A stretch of 64,000 nucleotides of DNA from Piper betle (GCA_033002965.1 JAURVB010014743.1:32085-96084); one strand, 5' to 3'. Positions 46,386-58,377 are shown, counted from the first letter of the stretch. Program-made: numbers and translations. The notes: generated by a model from the letters alone, not told the origin.

Positions 46386-46857
46386 CCTTGCGCCAAATAA
46401 TAAACATAGTTATTTGTCTCAAAGTAATTGAAATAAAAAATTCTTTAATATTTACTTTAAGAGTCTTTCTCACATATGAGTACATTTTTAAAGTGCTTAG
46501 CTTGTAAATAAAAGTGGGATAGATAATAAATAGTCTATTAGAACAATCAGGTAATTATATTTTCTCTTCGGGGATTATTATCTCCAACCAAATTCAGACC
46601 CACACATGTTCGCTTCGTCACCATGTAAATTTAGATGGGTTATTGAACCAGTACTTGCCAAAAAACTGGAAAGGAAATTAATATTTCAGTGTGTTCAACT
46701 TCAACTAGAATGATAAATTTAATTTACAATAACAAAAACAGCCCCATAAACCCGAGCTCAGGACAAGTTTAAGTTCTCAAAAACTTTTTATTTTGTTAGT
46801 TTCATGGCCCATTTCTCAAGCTCAATCCACTAATTATATACAGACTTTATTAAACTC

Positions 46858-46860
<3 letters not shown>
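46386..46860. other. Intergenic DNA
   Basis: Nothing recognised. Confidence 0.4.

Positions 46861-46908
<48 letters not shown>
46861..46908. repeat. (TA)24 microsatellite
   Basis: Uninterrupted 48-bp TA run, about 160 bp from the 3' end of the cysteine-rich peptide gene. Confidence 0.98.
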
Positions 46909-46909
<1 letters not shown>

Positions 46910-47064
46910 CAGCATTTAGACAAACTTCATCATCAATCGATGATGAAGCAGCATCTCTCGAAATACATCAAGAAGTTCATTTATTCACTTCCCCCAACAA
47001 TGAGGCAACATTATTATTGCATATTTATATATACTTATTCTCTCCATGGATAAAAACACAGCTC

Positions 47065-47428
47065 TTAGCATTTGCAGTGGCAGTAATGAGCTTTGCCTCT
47101 CAATACACACTTGCTGTTCACTCCTCCTCGGTTGCAATCAGGCCCACAGAATGCTATGCACTTGTCTTTTGTACAATCTGGCATATGAAAATTACTGCAG
47201 CACTTTGATGCATCTTCAAACGCAACAACAGCTTCTGCAACATATCATCAACCAAAAATTAGAGCATAAAATCAAGTGGCAATTGATTAATGTTGAAATT
47301 TTTTAGGGTACTTTATATAGTATAAGGGCAGCATGCATGTATGATATAAGTTGATGCTTTGATTCGTTACCAGCAGCAAGTATAACGGCAAGCATCAAGA
47401 CAAAGGTGATTGCTCCAACTTTAGCCAT
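47065..47428 (-). CDS. Defensin-like cysteine-rich secreted peptide, two exons
   Basis: Exon 1 is 47428-47371 (58 nt) and exon 2 is 47234-47065 (170 nt), with a 136-bp GT-AG intron (GTAACG to TTGCAG). Spliced length is 228 nt, 75 residues. Residues 1-19 are a clear signal peptide (MAKVGAITFVLMLAVILAA), and the intron falls at its end, the usual arrangement in plant defensin-like and other cysteine-rich peptide genes. The mature part of about 56 residues has ten cysteines: a CC pair, then C, C, C, C, C, and a C-X-C-X-C end. Classical defensins have eight, so it belongs to a wider defensin-like group or another cysteine-rich family. The likely role is secreted defence or signalling. Both splice sites and the frame are intact, and a TATA box lies about 105 bp upstream. 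Confidence 0.8.
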
Positions 47429-47530
47429 TGCTTGATCAATACGTGCGGTGTATGTAATTGAGAGTGATTGCAATTATGCTTCTTTCTCTACCTTGTGCTC
47501 TATTTGGAACCACGCTCTAATTTGGACTAG

Positions 47531-47539
47531 TTTATATAC
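47531..47539 (-). promoter_or_regulatory. TATA box of the cysteine-rich peptide gene
   Basis: Minus strand reads GTATATAAA about 105 bp before the ATG at 47428, a normal distance for a plant core promoter with a short 5' UTR. Confidence 0.55.
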
Positions 47540-48244
47540 TAGATAGATGCAGTTATGCTATAGTAGGTTGTGATTATAATTGGGTGAAAATGGTTGGGAG
47601 ATTGAGATGGTAAGGCAGCTCAGTTGGACGAAGGCTATATATATAGATTGCACATGGCATTCTACTCATATATTGTTGGAGTGGAGCACTATAAATAGCT
47701 GCAAGACCGGACACTTTCAAGTGCGTTTAGTCTTTTTCTAGAACAATTTCTTGTTCTACTACATGAAAGGTTATAATTAATTGTCCCTTCAATCCTTCCA
47801 ATCAGTTATAACAGCAGTATTCATAGACTCATATATGTACTCTTAAACGGAGCAAAAAAATGGCTTGGAAAAGAAAGAAACACAAAGCTTTTCAATGTGG
47901 GGTAATTTGCTCATTATAAAGTCATTTGCACCAATTACATATCATTACAAATTTACCCTTTTGATTAAGAAATTAATAATTAACAATTATTTGACAATTA
48001 CCTTTTCTTATTAGTAAATTAAGTGTTTTTACGACTTTACACTTTCTGATTTTGAAAATATTATGGAAGTGTTTCACAATTTTATTTACTCTTATGATAG
48101 AAATCTTAATTCATAGTAGTATACATTGAGAAATTTAATTCAACTATGACTAAATTTGGTAAATTTTATTTTTATCATGAACCCGTAAATTAATTGGTAA
48201 TTAAAATTATAAATTAATAATTTATCATGTCCACAATTAATTAA
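47540..48244. other. Intergenic DNA, possible upstream region of the peptide gene
   Basis: No second gene recognised. A plus-strand TATA-like ACTATAAATAG at about 47689 has no open frame behind it. Confidence 0.4.
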
Positions 48245-48780
48245 GAGGCGAGGGGGAGAAGAGGAGATGAGATGGGTAAGAAAAATAGGGGCGGTAGGGT
48301 ATTTAGAAAACCCTACCCAACGCTAGCACGGCGATGCTAAGCACACAAATGACAATCAACACGGGCCAGTGCTACAACCTTGGGGCCCATCACCAAAGTT
48401 GGACAAAAAGAAGGAAAAAGAAGGGGGAAAGAGGAGAAAAGCTGGAGTTGATCAGGGAAGACCGATAGGGCACAACTAGGGTTAGAATATATGTTGAAGA
48501 TGTATGCGACACGACTCTAATATAGCACATGACCCTAAGCTAACTAAAACATTCGAAACCATTACAACATCACAACTTGACAATTAGGCCAGACCAGATG
48601 ATACTCAATGGTGGGCACACCTAATGTCTAAGTCCACTACAACACAAAATGACCCACTTAGCACCAACCCGATCAAATTAGGTTGACTAAATGCTAACCG
48701 AGTCGAACAAAGGCTAAACTGATTGTAAAAGTACCAAACCAACAAGCCGGGTACATGTTGACTATGAGGTTACACTCTCA
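48245..48780 (-). mobile_element. Gypsy 3' region fragment
   Basis: 48460-48780 matches the sequence after the gypsy LTRs at 41790-42060, including CAACTAGGGTTAGA, CCACTTAGC-like and CTAACCGAGT landmarks. The preceding purine-rich block resembles 46190-46385. It is a further scattered piece of the same or a related family. Confidence 0.55.
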
Positions 48781-49299
48781 CAATTTGCGAGATTCACCTA
48801 AATTCACCTCATTATAGCTATTGTTGTCCACATGGATTAGAAACATTTTCAAATGGATATCAAGACAACATTCTTAATCAAAGATCAAGATGAAGAGATC
48901 CCCATTGATCATCCTTGTAGAATTAAATTACTCATCCTAATTAACAAACTAACACAAATACTTTTCCCAGGAAAAAAGTTAAAATAAATAAGTAAATGTA
49001 CATTAATTTGCATAGCATAATCAAGTGAAATCTCTTCCATCCAAGTCAAAAACACTTAGGAAAAATGACCTCTAATCACAGATTGGACCACCCTGACAAT
49101 CACTGGTAGTTTTCTGACGCCCTCAGAATTTGTCTATCTCTCGTATTTTCTACCTCCTTACTTTGTGTAAGGAAGAAGATGGCAGCTCAGTAACTACCAT
49201 TTTGAATTTGCCACCCAGGGGTGATAACGTAAATATAGCCAACATCCTAAAGGTTTTAAAGTCAAAGGGCAAGAGTGCATATTTTGCAAGCCTAATAAG
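48781..49299. other. Intergenic DNA
   Basis: No gene recognised. It may contain further remains of the older copia element. Confidence 0.35.
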
Positions 49300-49719
49300 T
49301 CCATATTAAACAATCATCTAGGCAGTGTTGCGTAAGTGTCGTAGAGCTATGATTGAGTTTGGCTTTGCTAAGATAGAAGAGGATTGTTTTACGTTAAGCA
49401 CTTCGAAAATGGAAGAGGATTGTGTTTATGTTGTGTACATTATCAGACATTTGTCATGCTATTGGACTTGACAGCAAAACTTGAACATGCTCATTTGAAG
49501 TTTGTTAATCGGATTCGTTGATATCTACATGGAACCACAGATTAGATTTTACATTTCGAGGAAGTGTTCTAAACTTATGGGGCTACACCGAAGCTGAGTA
49601 AGCCAGCACGGTTGACGAAAGAAAATCTACATCCACATAGCCATTTCCATTTGGTTGAGTTTGTATATCATGGAGTAGCAAAAAACAAAACTGTTGCCCT
49701 ATTCAGAGTGTAATTGGAG
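49300..49719 (+). pseudogene. Older copia remnant, left part of RNase H region
   Basis: On the plus strand, with stops, the frame reads YLHGTTD*ILHFEEVF and LWGYTEAE, the end of copia reverse transcriptase and start of RNase H. It continues to LEY at the edge of the inserted minus-strand copia at 49725. The remainder lies at 54957-55200. Confidence 0.65.
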
Positions 49720-49724
49720 TACAT

Positions 49725-50210
49725 TGTTGTGCACAGTGGGATTAATTTTCACGAAAGATAACTAGTTCACTTTGAGAACTATTATCTAAGTAACTAGCGT
49801 GAAAATGATTGTACTAAAAAATCACCTCAAGATAAAATTCCCAGGAAAGTGTGGTGGGACATACTAGATCCACTTAAAAACCAACTCCTAGACAGAATTT
49901 TACCAAGACAAGTAATTTTAATAGCACAATCATTAACAACAACTAAACCCAACAATATCTATTAAATAGACATAAAAAGAACACCAAAACTTAATGAGGT
50001 TCGACCAATTATGCCAACATCTTCGGACACTACTAAAATAATATTTCACTAATGAAGGAAATATTACAAAGAGAGAAAGAACAAATTACCAATGGAAGAA
50101 GAAAGACAATTTTGGGATGATCTAAACCAACGGGGGAGGAGTCCCTTTTATAGGGAGAGGACTCCTCCCATATCCCCAACAATCCCAATGTGGGATTTTG
50201 TCATACAATA
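49725..50210 (-). repeat. Copia 3' LTR
   Basis: 486 bp, starts TGTTGTGCA. The inner end is ATACAATA, where the intact end would be CA, so one base has changed. The adjacent purine-rich AAGGTGGAGAAT on the minus strand is the likely polypurine tract. Confidence 0.9.
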
Positions 50211-50471
50211 ATTCTCCACCTTAAGAAAATTTCATACAATTCTCTCACAAATCCAACTTTCAGTAGTATCTGCAAACTCCATCTGTCAATTTGTAACAAT
50301 ATTGACCAAGTCTAAACAATGTTTAAACTTGATTGTAGTTACCACTTTTGACAGCATATCAGCAGGGTTCTTAGTGGTCAGAATCTTCTGGATTATGACT
50401 CCACCTTCTTCTAGAATCTCTCGTACAAAATGATATCGAACATCGATGTGCTTTGTCCTTGCATGGTAAAC

Positions 50472-50831
50472 CTAATTCTTTGCTAAATAAATAGCACACT
50501 GACTGTCACAATGCACTTTGATGTGCTTTTGTTCCATTCCCAGTTCACCAAGCAACCCTTGAAGCCAAATTGCCTCCTTTACAGCCTCTGTAAGTGCCAT
50601 ATACTCTGCCTCTTTAGTAGACAAAGCCACTGTTGACTGTAAGGTGGACTTCCAACTGACTGGTGCTTTTGCAAAAGTAAACACATAACTAGTAGTTGAT
50701 CGTCGCTTGTCCAAATCACCAGCGTAGTCAGAATCACAATACCCAACTACATACTGACCATCTTTATCATCCTGCTGAAATACTAATCCAACATCTAAGG
50801 TATTGAGAATATACCGTAGAATCCATTTCAT
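50472..50831 (-). pseudogene. Copia RNase H domain
   Basis: Open stretch of 119 codons with YCDSDYAGDLDKRRSTTSY, KEAEYMAL and HCDSQCAI, the acidic residues of copia RNase H. It is cut off from the reverse transcriptase by two stops and a frame change between 50832 and 50889. Confidence 0.85.
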
Positions 50832-50889
50832 AGCTTGCCAATGCTCCTTTCCAGAATCATTGCATATACCTGCTCACAACCCCAACTAC

Positions 50890-51546
50890 CTATGAAATAT
50901 CGGGCCTTGAACATACCATTGCATACATCAAGCTACCAACAGCACTTGTATATGGTACTTTTGTCATGTATTCCCGTTCTGCATCATTCTTTAGTGACAT
51001 GGAAGCACTAAGCTTGAAATGAGGAGCAAGTGATGTACTAACTGGTTTTGACTTCTCATTTATGCCAAAACATTTTAGTACCTTCCTCAGATATTCTTTC
51101 TGAGACAAACAAAGCTTACCCAATTTCCTGCCTCTGGATATCTCCATGCCGAGAATCTTCTTTGCTTCACCAAGATCCTTCATCTCAAACTCCTTATTCA
51201 ATTGAGTTTTTAACTTCTCAATTTCTGTCTGACTCCTGGAACCTATCAGCATATCATCAACATAAAGAAGAAGATATATATAAGATCCATCTTGTAGCTT
51301 GCGCAAGTACACACAGTGATCATATTTGCTCCTCGAGTACTTCTGCCCTATCATAAACTTGTCAAATCGCTTATACCACTGCCTTAGACATTGCTTCAAT
51401 CCATATAGTAATTTGTCTAATTTGCACACTATCTTTTCTTTTCCAGCAACTTTGAATCCATCTGGCTGAGACATATAGATTTCCTCTTCCAAGTCTCCAT
51501 GTAAAAATACAATTTTTACATCCATCTGAACTAGTTCCAAATCCAA
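50890..51546 (-). pseudogene. Copia reverse transcriptase
   Basis: 218 codons covering fingers and palm: VQMDVKIVFLHGDL, then the catalytic YVDDM at YLLLYVDDMLIGS, and ending RPDIS before a stop. The upstream part (51631-52077), with the start of the domain (WKLASLQKGKKAIGCKWVY), is separated by TAG and TAA codons where related elements have sense codons. Confidence 0.88.
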
Positions 51547-52353
51547 TTATGCCACCAAAGCCAATAAAATTCTGATGGATGAATGCTTTACAACTAGAGA
51601 AAATACTTCATTATAATCAACTCCCTCCATCTAAGCGTAGCCTTTAGCCACCAATCTTGCTTTGTAGTGAACATTATCCTTGTCAGGAAATCCATCTTTC
51701 TTTGCATATACCCATTTGCACCCAATTGCCTTCTTTCCCTTCTGAAGACTAGCTAGTTTCCATGTCTGATTCTTTTGAAGGGATTGCATTTCTTCCTTCA
51801 TGGCAATCCTCCACTTTTCTTGTTCTGAACTTTGAACTGCTTCATTATAAGTGGCAGGAACATCATCAGTTGCAATTGGTGATGTATAAGAGACCATATC
51901 AGCATAGTGGGCAGGTTGTCTAATGGTTCTCTTTCCCTTCCTTTGTGCAATTGATTCATGTTGATGTGGAGGTTCTTGGGTCTGAACCTCTTCTTCATTT
52001 GACTCTTCTTCTACCATAGGAGAGTCATCATCAGTTTCTACATCTGCTGGGATAATTCTGTTGCCATCAAACTCCACCTATTTGGGAGTACCATCTGTCT
52101 GCTTCATATTTTTAGAAGTCACCTTTCTCAACATGGTAGATTCATCAAAGGTAACATCCCTGCTGAAGATTACTTTTTTGTTTCTGAGGTCACCAAAGCA
52201 TCAGATTTGTCCTTGGCTTCACATCTAGAGGTGATCCACCAATGAGGTAATAGTAATGGTGACAAGTATATACCAAAGCCTCAGCCCAAAATTCTTTGCC
52301 CAACCCAGCATTGGACAGCATACACAAACCTTCTCCAGCAAAGTTTGATTCAT

Positions 52354-53420
52354 TCACTCTACCACCTCATTCTGTTGTGGTGTATTTCTGACAGTAAAGT
52401 GTTTGACAATACCTTCATCTTCACAGACCTTTAGAAATGGATCATTTTTTAATTCTCCACCATTGTCTGTATGAAGACATTTGACTTTTCTGCCTGTTTG
52501 AGTCTCCACCATCTTTTTCCAATTTAGGAAAATCCCCAACACTTCATCCTTCATCTTCATCGTATACACCCAAATTCTCCGAGAAAAATCATCAACAAAG
52601 GAAACATAATAGTGTTTACCTCCTAATGAAGTTGTCTTAGAAGGCCCCCACACATCTGAGTGAACATAATCCAAAATACCTTCAGTATCATGGATTGTTG
52701 TACCAAATTTCACCCTTGTTTTCTTCCCTTTGATACAATGCTCGCAAAAATCTAATTTGCAAGCCCGAGCTCCTTTTAATAATCCTTGATCTATCAGTAA
52801 TTTCAAGGATTTTTCTCCAACATGCCCCAAGAGCATATGCCATAACCTGGTTGCTTCTGACTCCTGATCATTAGGAGTTGTTGTCGCTGCTACTTCCCCA
52901 ACAATTGTACTACCCATAAAGTAATACACATTGTTTCTTTTTCGGATCCCCTTCATTATCACAAGTGCACCAGACATGATCCTCATTATCCCATCTTTTG
53001 CCCTCACTTCGAAACCTTTTGACTCTAAGGTTCCCACTGAGATGAGATTCTTCATCAAATCCGGCACATAATGAACACCTGTTAAGATTCTGGTTGATCC
53101 ATCCTGATTCCTCAAGTGAATTGAACCAACTCCATATGTGACAAGAGGGGCATTCTTTGTTGTGTAGACAATTCCACCTTTTAGTTCTTTAAAATCAAAG
53201 AACCATTCTCGGGTCATATGATGGCTACAAGCAGAATCTAGCAACCATGAACTAGAATTACTGGTTGATGGTGTGGCAGCAATTGAAAGTTCTGAATCTG
53301 CATCATCACACTCAGCTACATTTGCAGCAGCTTTTTCCTTCTCAGGTTTGCCTTTGTTTTTTAGCTTGGGACAATCTTTCTTGCAATGCCCTTTTCCTCG
53401 ACAAAAGGCACATTTATCTT
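52354..53420 (-). pseudogene. Copia gag zinc knuckle, protease and integrase
   Basis: From right to left: a zinc knuckle (C-AF-C-RGKG-H-CKKD-C, about 53370-53410), the protease motif DSACSHHM, the GAG-pre-integrase region with HHCC residues (LWHMLLGH, FCEHC), and the integrase core with Asp in HSDVWGP and Asp in HTDNGGE. The expected catalytic Glu region reads NEVVE at the frame end. The open frame stops at 52354 and further pol follows in other frames. Confidence 0.85.
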
Positions 53421-54157
53421 TACTTAGTCTGAGACTTTGACTTTGACCTTCCCCTTCTTCCTTTGTTCTGACTTTGTGAGCGACCTTTGTTCACAGCAAG
53501 AGCTTCTACTTCTGCACTTGTGTTTTCTTGCTTTTCTTTTTTCGTAATTCATAACTATACAAGGTAGTAGTTACTTCATTGAGGACACAACAGCCTTCCC
53601 ATGAAGTAGGGTAGTTTCAAGAAACTCAAAATCATGAGGAAGTGATCCCAACAACATCAGAGCTAAATCTTCATCATCAAAAGTCACATCCATATTCATC
53701 AAATCAGTTACCAGTTGATGGAAGCTAGTAATATGATCATTCAGAGGTGCCTAGAACATAATTGAAGTGAAACAATCTCTTTTCATATAGAGCTTGTCTT
53801 GACTACTTTTCTTCAAAAGTTTCTCCTCCAGTGCCTTCCATAATTTACTTGCAGAAGTTTCTTTAGAAAATGCATACTTCTGCTCTCTAGAAAGACATGT
53901 TTGAATAGTACCAATGTCATGCTATTTATGGTCTCCTATTCTTTCTCCTCAACATCATCTGTTTTCTTTTCTTCAATGGCAATGTCTAGACCCTGTTGAA
54001 AGAGGACATCTAGAACCTCATTTTGCCACATGCCGAAATGACCGGTATCATAAAAAATCTCCACCACAAATCTTGCATTTGTAAGAGCAATTCTTGCCAA
54101 AATTGAAGATGAAGAAGTTGTGCACTTCGATGTGGATTCTCTTGTGTTGTCTGCCAT
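53421..54157 (-). pseudogene. Copia gag, broken
   Basis: The probable start is at 54157 (MADNTRES), followed by RFVVEIFYDTGHFGMWQ, the usual first helix and tryptophan of copia gag. The frame is lost after 53936, and gag-like segments continue in other frames until the zinc knuckle. Confidence 0.7.
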
Positions 54158-54386
54158 TTCTGCTACAAATTCTATTTAATAGCTATCGATGTGGAATGCC
54201 AACTAGCCCAAGTAAAATTTTTTCTGATGTGGAAGATCAGCGTAAGCCACAACCATAGAGCATACTAAAATAAACCAAGAGCTCGGAATGCCAACTAGTC
54301 CAAGGAAAATTTTTTCTGATGTGGAAGATTAGCGCAAGCCACAACCACAGAGCATACTAAAATAAACCTGGAGCATTGATACTAAT

Positions 54387-54956
54387 TGTTGTGCATAGCG
54401 GGATTAATTTCATCAAAGATAACTAGTTCACTTTGAGAACTATTATTTAAGTGACGGGCGTGAAAATGATTGTACTAAAAAATCACCCCAAGATAAAATT
54501 CCCAGGAAACGATTGTGGAAAGTGATAAATTCCCAGAAAACGATTGTACTAAAATTCCCAAAAAAGTGTGGTGGGACACATGGTCCGCTTAAAAACCAAC
54601 TCCTAAATAAAATTTTACTATGACAAGTAATTTTAATAGCACAATAATTAACAACAACTAAATTCAATAATAGTTATTAAATAGACATAAAAAGAACATC
54701 AAAACCTAATAAGGTTCGGCTAATTATTATACCTACGAGGTTCGGCCAATTATTATACTTACGTCCTCAGACACTACTAAAATAATATTTCACTAATGAA
54801 AGAAATATTACAAAGAGAGAGAAACAAAAAAATGAAAATAAAAGAAGAAAGACAATTTTGAGATGGTCTAAACCAAAGGGGGAAGAGTCCCTTTTATAGG
54901 GAGAGGACTCGTCCCATATCCCCAACAATCCCGATGTGTGATTTTGTCATACAACA
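54387..54956 (-). repeat. Copia 5' LTR with internal duplications
   Basis: 570 bp, TGTTGTGCA to ATACAACA. It is 84 bp longer than the left LTR because of short local duplications near 54500-54560 (AAATTCCCAGGAAACGATTG-type units) and 54710-54750 (GGTTCGGCNAATTATTATAC-type units). A minus-strand TATA box (CCTATAAAAG) lies at 54891-54900. Confidence 0.9.
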
Positions 54957-55200
54957 TACATTGCTTACTGGGCTACTGTCTAGTAGGCTATGTGGTTGAG
55001 ACGTCTATTGCAAGATATTCGAATTGTTCGTCATGCATCTGATCTAGTAATTGTGTTTATTGATGGCATATCTATTTTAGCAGATGTGAAAGCTCCTAAG
55101 CATTTATTTTACTGATCATGGCCAAACAAAGCACATCAAAATTCCCTGTCACTGCATAAGAGACATGATTGCATGCAAAGAAGTCATTCTTTACATAACA
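54957..55200 (+). pseudogene. Older copia remnant, right part of RNase H region
   Basis: Continues the frame cut at 49724. Across the duplicated TACAT the protein reads LEY/IAYWATV, then EAMWLRRLLQDI-like and, with frame breaks, TDHGQTKHIKI-like sequence typical of the copia RNase H C-terminus. Confidence 0.7.
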
Positions 55201-57542
55201 TTGCACACGTTAGTAGCATGGGATTATATAAGATTTGACATCATTAACGCTTTATATTTGGATGTGTACAGCATGTGATTTTGCGCATTTATTATTCCAT
55301 AGTTCATATATCATTGCACATATAGCTTGCTCATGATCTTGATTCAAAAGCTAGGCTTAAATGTTCTCTGCCGCAATGACTATCCTAGAACTCTAAAAGC
55401 GACTAGGATGCAAGCCGCACTTGGGAAGTGTAGTCGCACGGTTGGTTTCTAATAAAGATACGAGAGGCTCAAATTGTTTTAACAAACAATTTAAATCAGA
55501 CAAGAGTCAAGTAATTTTGTACTTGTTCACTTAATTCTTTAAAGCAATCAAGTCAAACACAAAAGAACTAATTAAAATTTATATAAAGAATAATCAATTA
55601 AAAATAAGCACACGAGGCAATAAGAGATAAAGACACAATACACTAGCAATTTTAAAGAAGTTCGGAACTTATACTTCTCTCATCGATCCCTTCTATTCTT
55701 TATAAAAAAGTTAGGTCTTCTTAATTTCACTATGACAGCCAACTTGTACACCTATAAGCAAGCAACTTGTACACTTATAAGGAACAAGTCTTCATTCACA
55801 CATATCAACCCAGCGTCAAAGAAATTTGCAACAACTCTTGAAATCCTAGACCAACAATAAATCTTCATTCACAAGTACCAACAAAGTGCCAAGGAAGGTC
55901 AGAATAACTCCTCACACTCTAAGAATAACAACAAACCTTCCACTACAAGCATCAAGTGCCAAAGAAACTTGCAACAAATCCTAATACCCTAGGAGCAATT
56001 CATTATAGACGCTATTCAACTACTTTATCAAGCTCACACCTTAAACCAAATGAACACTTTCACAAACGAACACTTTCACAAACGAACACCTTCTTGTCTA
56101 AGTCAAGTTCTCATACCTACTTCCAACACTTCAAAAGTTCACATATGAAACTCACTCATTTGAGTCTTGCCTTACGTACAATCCTCGTAGGTATTTTATA
56201 ATGAAAGCACTAGATTAACAAGCGAATAGGATGTCCACTCTTATGTCCGATGCTAGGAATCCATGAGGTCTAAGAGGGTGATAGGCGATCTGGAGGGACT
56301 AGACCACCTTGAAACATATTTCCTAAGGCCCTATCTATATCTTAAAGAGCCCTCTCCACAAATAGTAAGCATTAAGACTTGAATCCTTCAAATTTGTTTT
56401 TTTCGATGATTAGTTTTGGGAACTTTTCAAACAATCGGTTGTCGAATGACCTGCCAATCGCTCCATAAGTACCAAAAATTCATTATGAAGTGAAGTTTGA
56501 TTGTTGAATTTTCTGCCGAACAACCCATAGCAAGTTTCCTCAAGTTTTCTCTGAACTTCTATATCTTGGCAAAGTAGATTTCTGCTGTTGATGCCTTTGC
56601 CGCACTTCTCCTAGAGAGCTTGTGTAAATTTTAGTAACACATCTTCACCGAAGTTCCATGACTTGCCAATGTGGGTTTCAGTTACTAATGTCCTCCCAAA
56701 ATTCACGCTTGCACTTGTAACTACAATTTTGGCTGGCCAAAGTTTCTATCAAAGTAGTTGTCAAACTCTTTTGAATTCCTCCTTTTAATTTCAACCTTGA
56801 AAACTTTGATTTCTGAGGATGGTTGAAAAGTTTTAGTACTCAATTAAAGAGTTTTAACGTTGTCGTATCAAAACAGGATTCAATAAATAATACATAAGTA
56901 ATATATTTCTAAAATAATTGGTACATACTCACTGTATCTTGTATTGAAAAAAATCATCACTATCTTGGAAGTGGCTCACCCATATGCTTTTTCATGTATA
57001 AAAAATAATAATTTAATTGTACATGGGAGTGTCATTTAAAAATAATCATGATTATTGAATACTCCCATTTAAATATAATCATATTTCATTTAGGTACAAA
57101 ATACTTTAGTTAATATTATTTATATATAAAATGTGTTATTACTATTTGTAAGATCAATTATTTTGAAAACTTTTATTCTTTTTGCACTAATTTCATGCGA
57201 ACCAAAAAAGAAAAATAAAATAAACAGACCACTGCTTCTTTCACGGGAACGAAATGAACATTTTGACGCCCTCGGGGAACAACAACAGTATACGTGATAT
57301 CATTTGCTCCCACTCTTTTGTAATTTCCATGAAAGATAAAACTTCCCCATGACCTAAAGATAGGTACCGCAAGGATAGTAATTGCAAAAAGGATGACCTG
57401 AAGATAGCTACTGCAATGATAGTAATCACAAAAAGGAAAATAGCATCACTGATTCACTTGACTAGATTTTTGGCGGTAAATACATATAAAGCTTGCACAT
57501 GGCAGCTTAAAAAGAACTTTCAGCCAAATAATATATATACCA
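55201..57542. other. AT-rich intergenic DNA
   Basis: 2.3 kb with no recognised gene. Part of it (55450-56200) has low-complexity CAA/ACA-rich sequence that may be an old LTR, but I cannot define ends. Confidence 0.4.
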
Positions 57543-58377
57543 TCAAACATCATCATCCCAGAGCTCCTCCAGAGATTCGTATGGCCCGGTGCTAGAAATA
57601 TAATCCAATCCATCATTTATTATTCTTTGTGGGCGTTCATCAATGCGCCTATGGTCATCATCTGTCATCGCCCAATCAAAAATTTGTAGATTTGCTTTCA
57701 TCCTCTCCGCGTTGAAGCTCTTCACCACGGGGTTCACCCCTTGTTCAGACAACCGTCTTAGACATACCACCTGCCATGAAACACCATCCAATGAGGTAGC
57801 ACAATGGAAACTAAACACAAACAGTGATGATGGAAATTGGGATAGGAAGCAGTGTTCCTCTCCAAAGCACCTCTGCAACACTTTTTCCTTTGCTTTCAGC
57901 AATGTTCTTGAGAACCTCAGAGCCCAGGACATCATTGGTTCCCCAAGGACTTCCATATCCTCCCAGAGGAGAGTAGGCACATACGTGGATGCCCTTGTTC
58001 TTGCAGTACTCTCTCAATATCTTCTGCCGCCACATTGGGTGCATCTCCACCTTTAACCATGTCTCAAATCTTTATTTTCGCCATCCCGATTATAATCTTT
58101 TAAAATCTTCTCAAATGGATTTTGGGAAGTTTATGTTACCCGATTGGCGGCCGGAACAATTTTAGCGGTAGAAAGAAAAGTGCCAAGATTGGCACATGAG
58201 AAGTTGCTTAATCCAATGGCCTTTGCAAGACCCAGCTCTTGGCAATCCTCCATAGCTTCCCAGGTAGACTTGAAGTTCATGGGAACAAGGTCATCCTTGT
58301 CCCACGGCAGCTTAAACTCCCCAGGCTTCAAGCTTACCGGGCAATGGATGAGGTAAAGATCAAGGAAGTCAAGCTTA
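57543..58377 (-). pseudogene. Aldo-keto reductase (AKR4-like), 5'-truncated
   Basis: Three exon-like blocks of a plant NADPH-dependent aldo-keto reductase. 58377-58140: [18 protein letters not shown], with the conserved histidine, and [10 protein letters not shown]. 58050-57871: VEMHPMWRQK, AYSPLGGYG. 57770-57543: VVKSFNAERM, the cofactor-binding loop, to the C-terminus DDDV and TGA. Junctions are GT-AG at the family's usual places. The first exon, with the catalytic Asp, Tyr and Lys, is not found; upstream sequence to 58700 shows only weak, unspliced similarity. The usual CLRW reads CLRR. Relatives include chalcone/methylecgonone reductase-like and deoxymugineic acid synthase-like enzymes, but the substrate cannot be told. 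Probably a pseudogene. Confidence 0.8.

Larger units (their letters stand above)
49720..54961 (-). mobile_element. Ty1/copia LTR retrotransposon, complete but decayed
   Basis: The element is 49725-54956, with the 3' LTR on the left, the 5' LTR on the right and a perfect 5-bp target duplication TACAT (49720-49724, 54957-54961). Order on the minus strand is gag, integrase, reverse transcriptase, RNase H, which is the copia order. The PBS region after the 5' LTR reads TAGTATCAATGC, an altered iMet site. Gag and pol contain several stops, many of them CAG or CAA changed to TAG or TAA, so it cannot move on its own. It sits in the RNase H region of an opposite-strand copia. Confidence 0.92.

Noticed and set aside
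46138..46485. 115-codon Phe/Leu/Ser-rich frame resembling a membrane protein
   Set aside because: It is the translation of a polypyrimidine stretch; there is no start context or homology.
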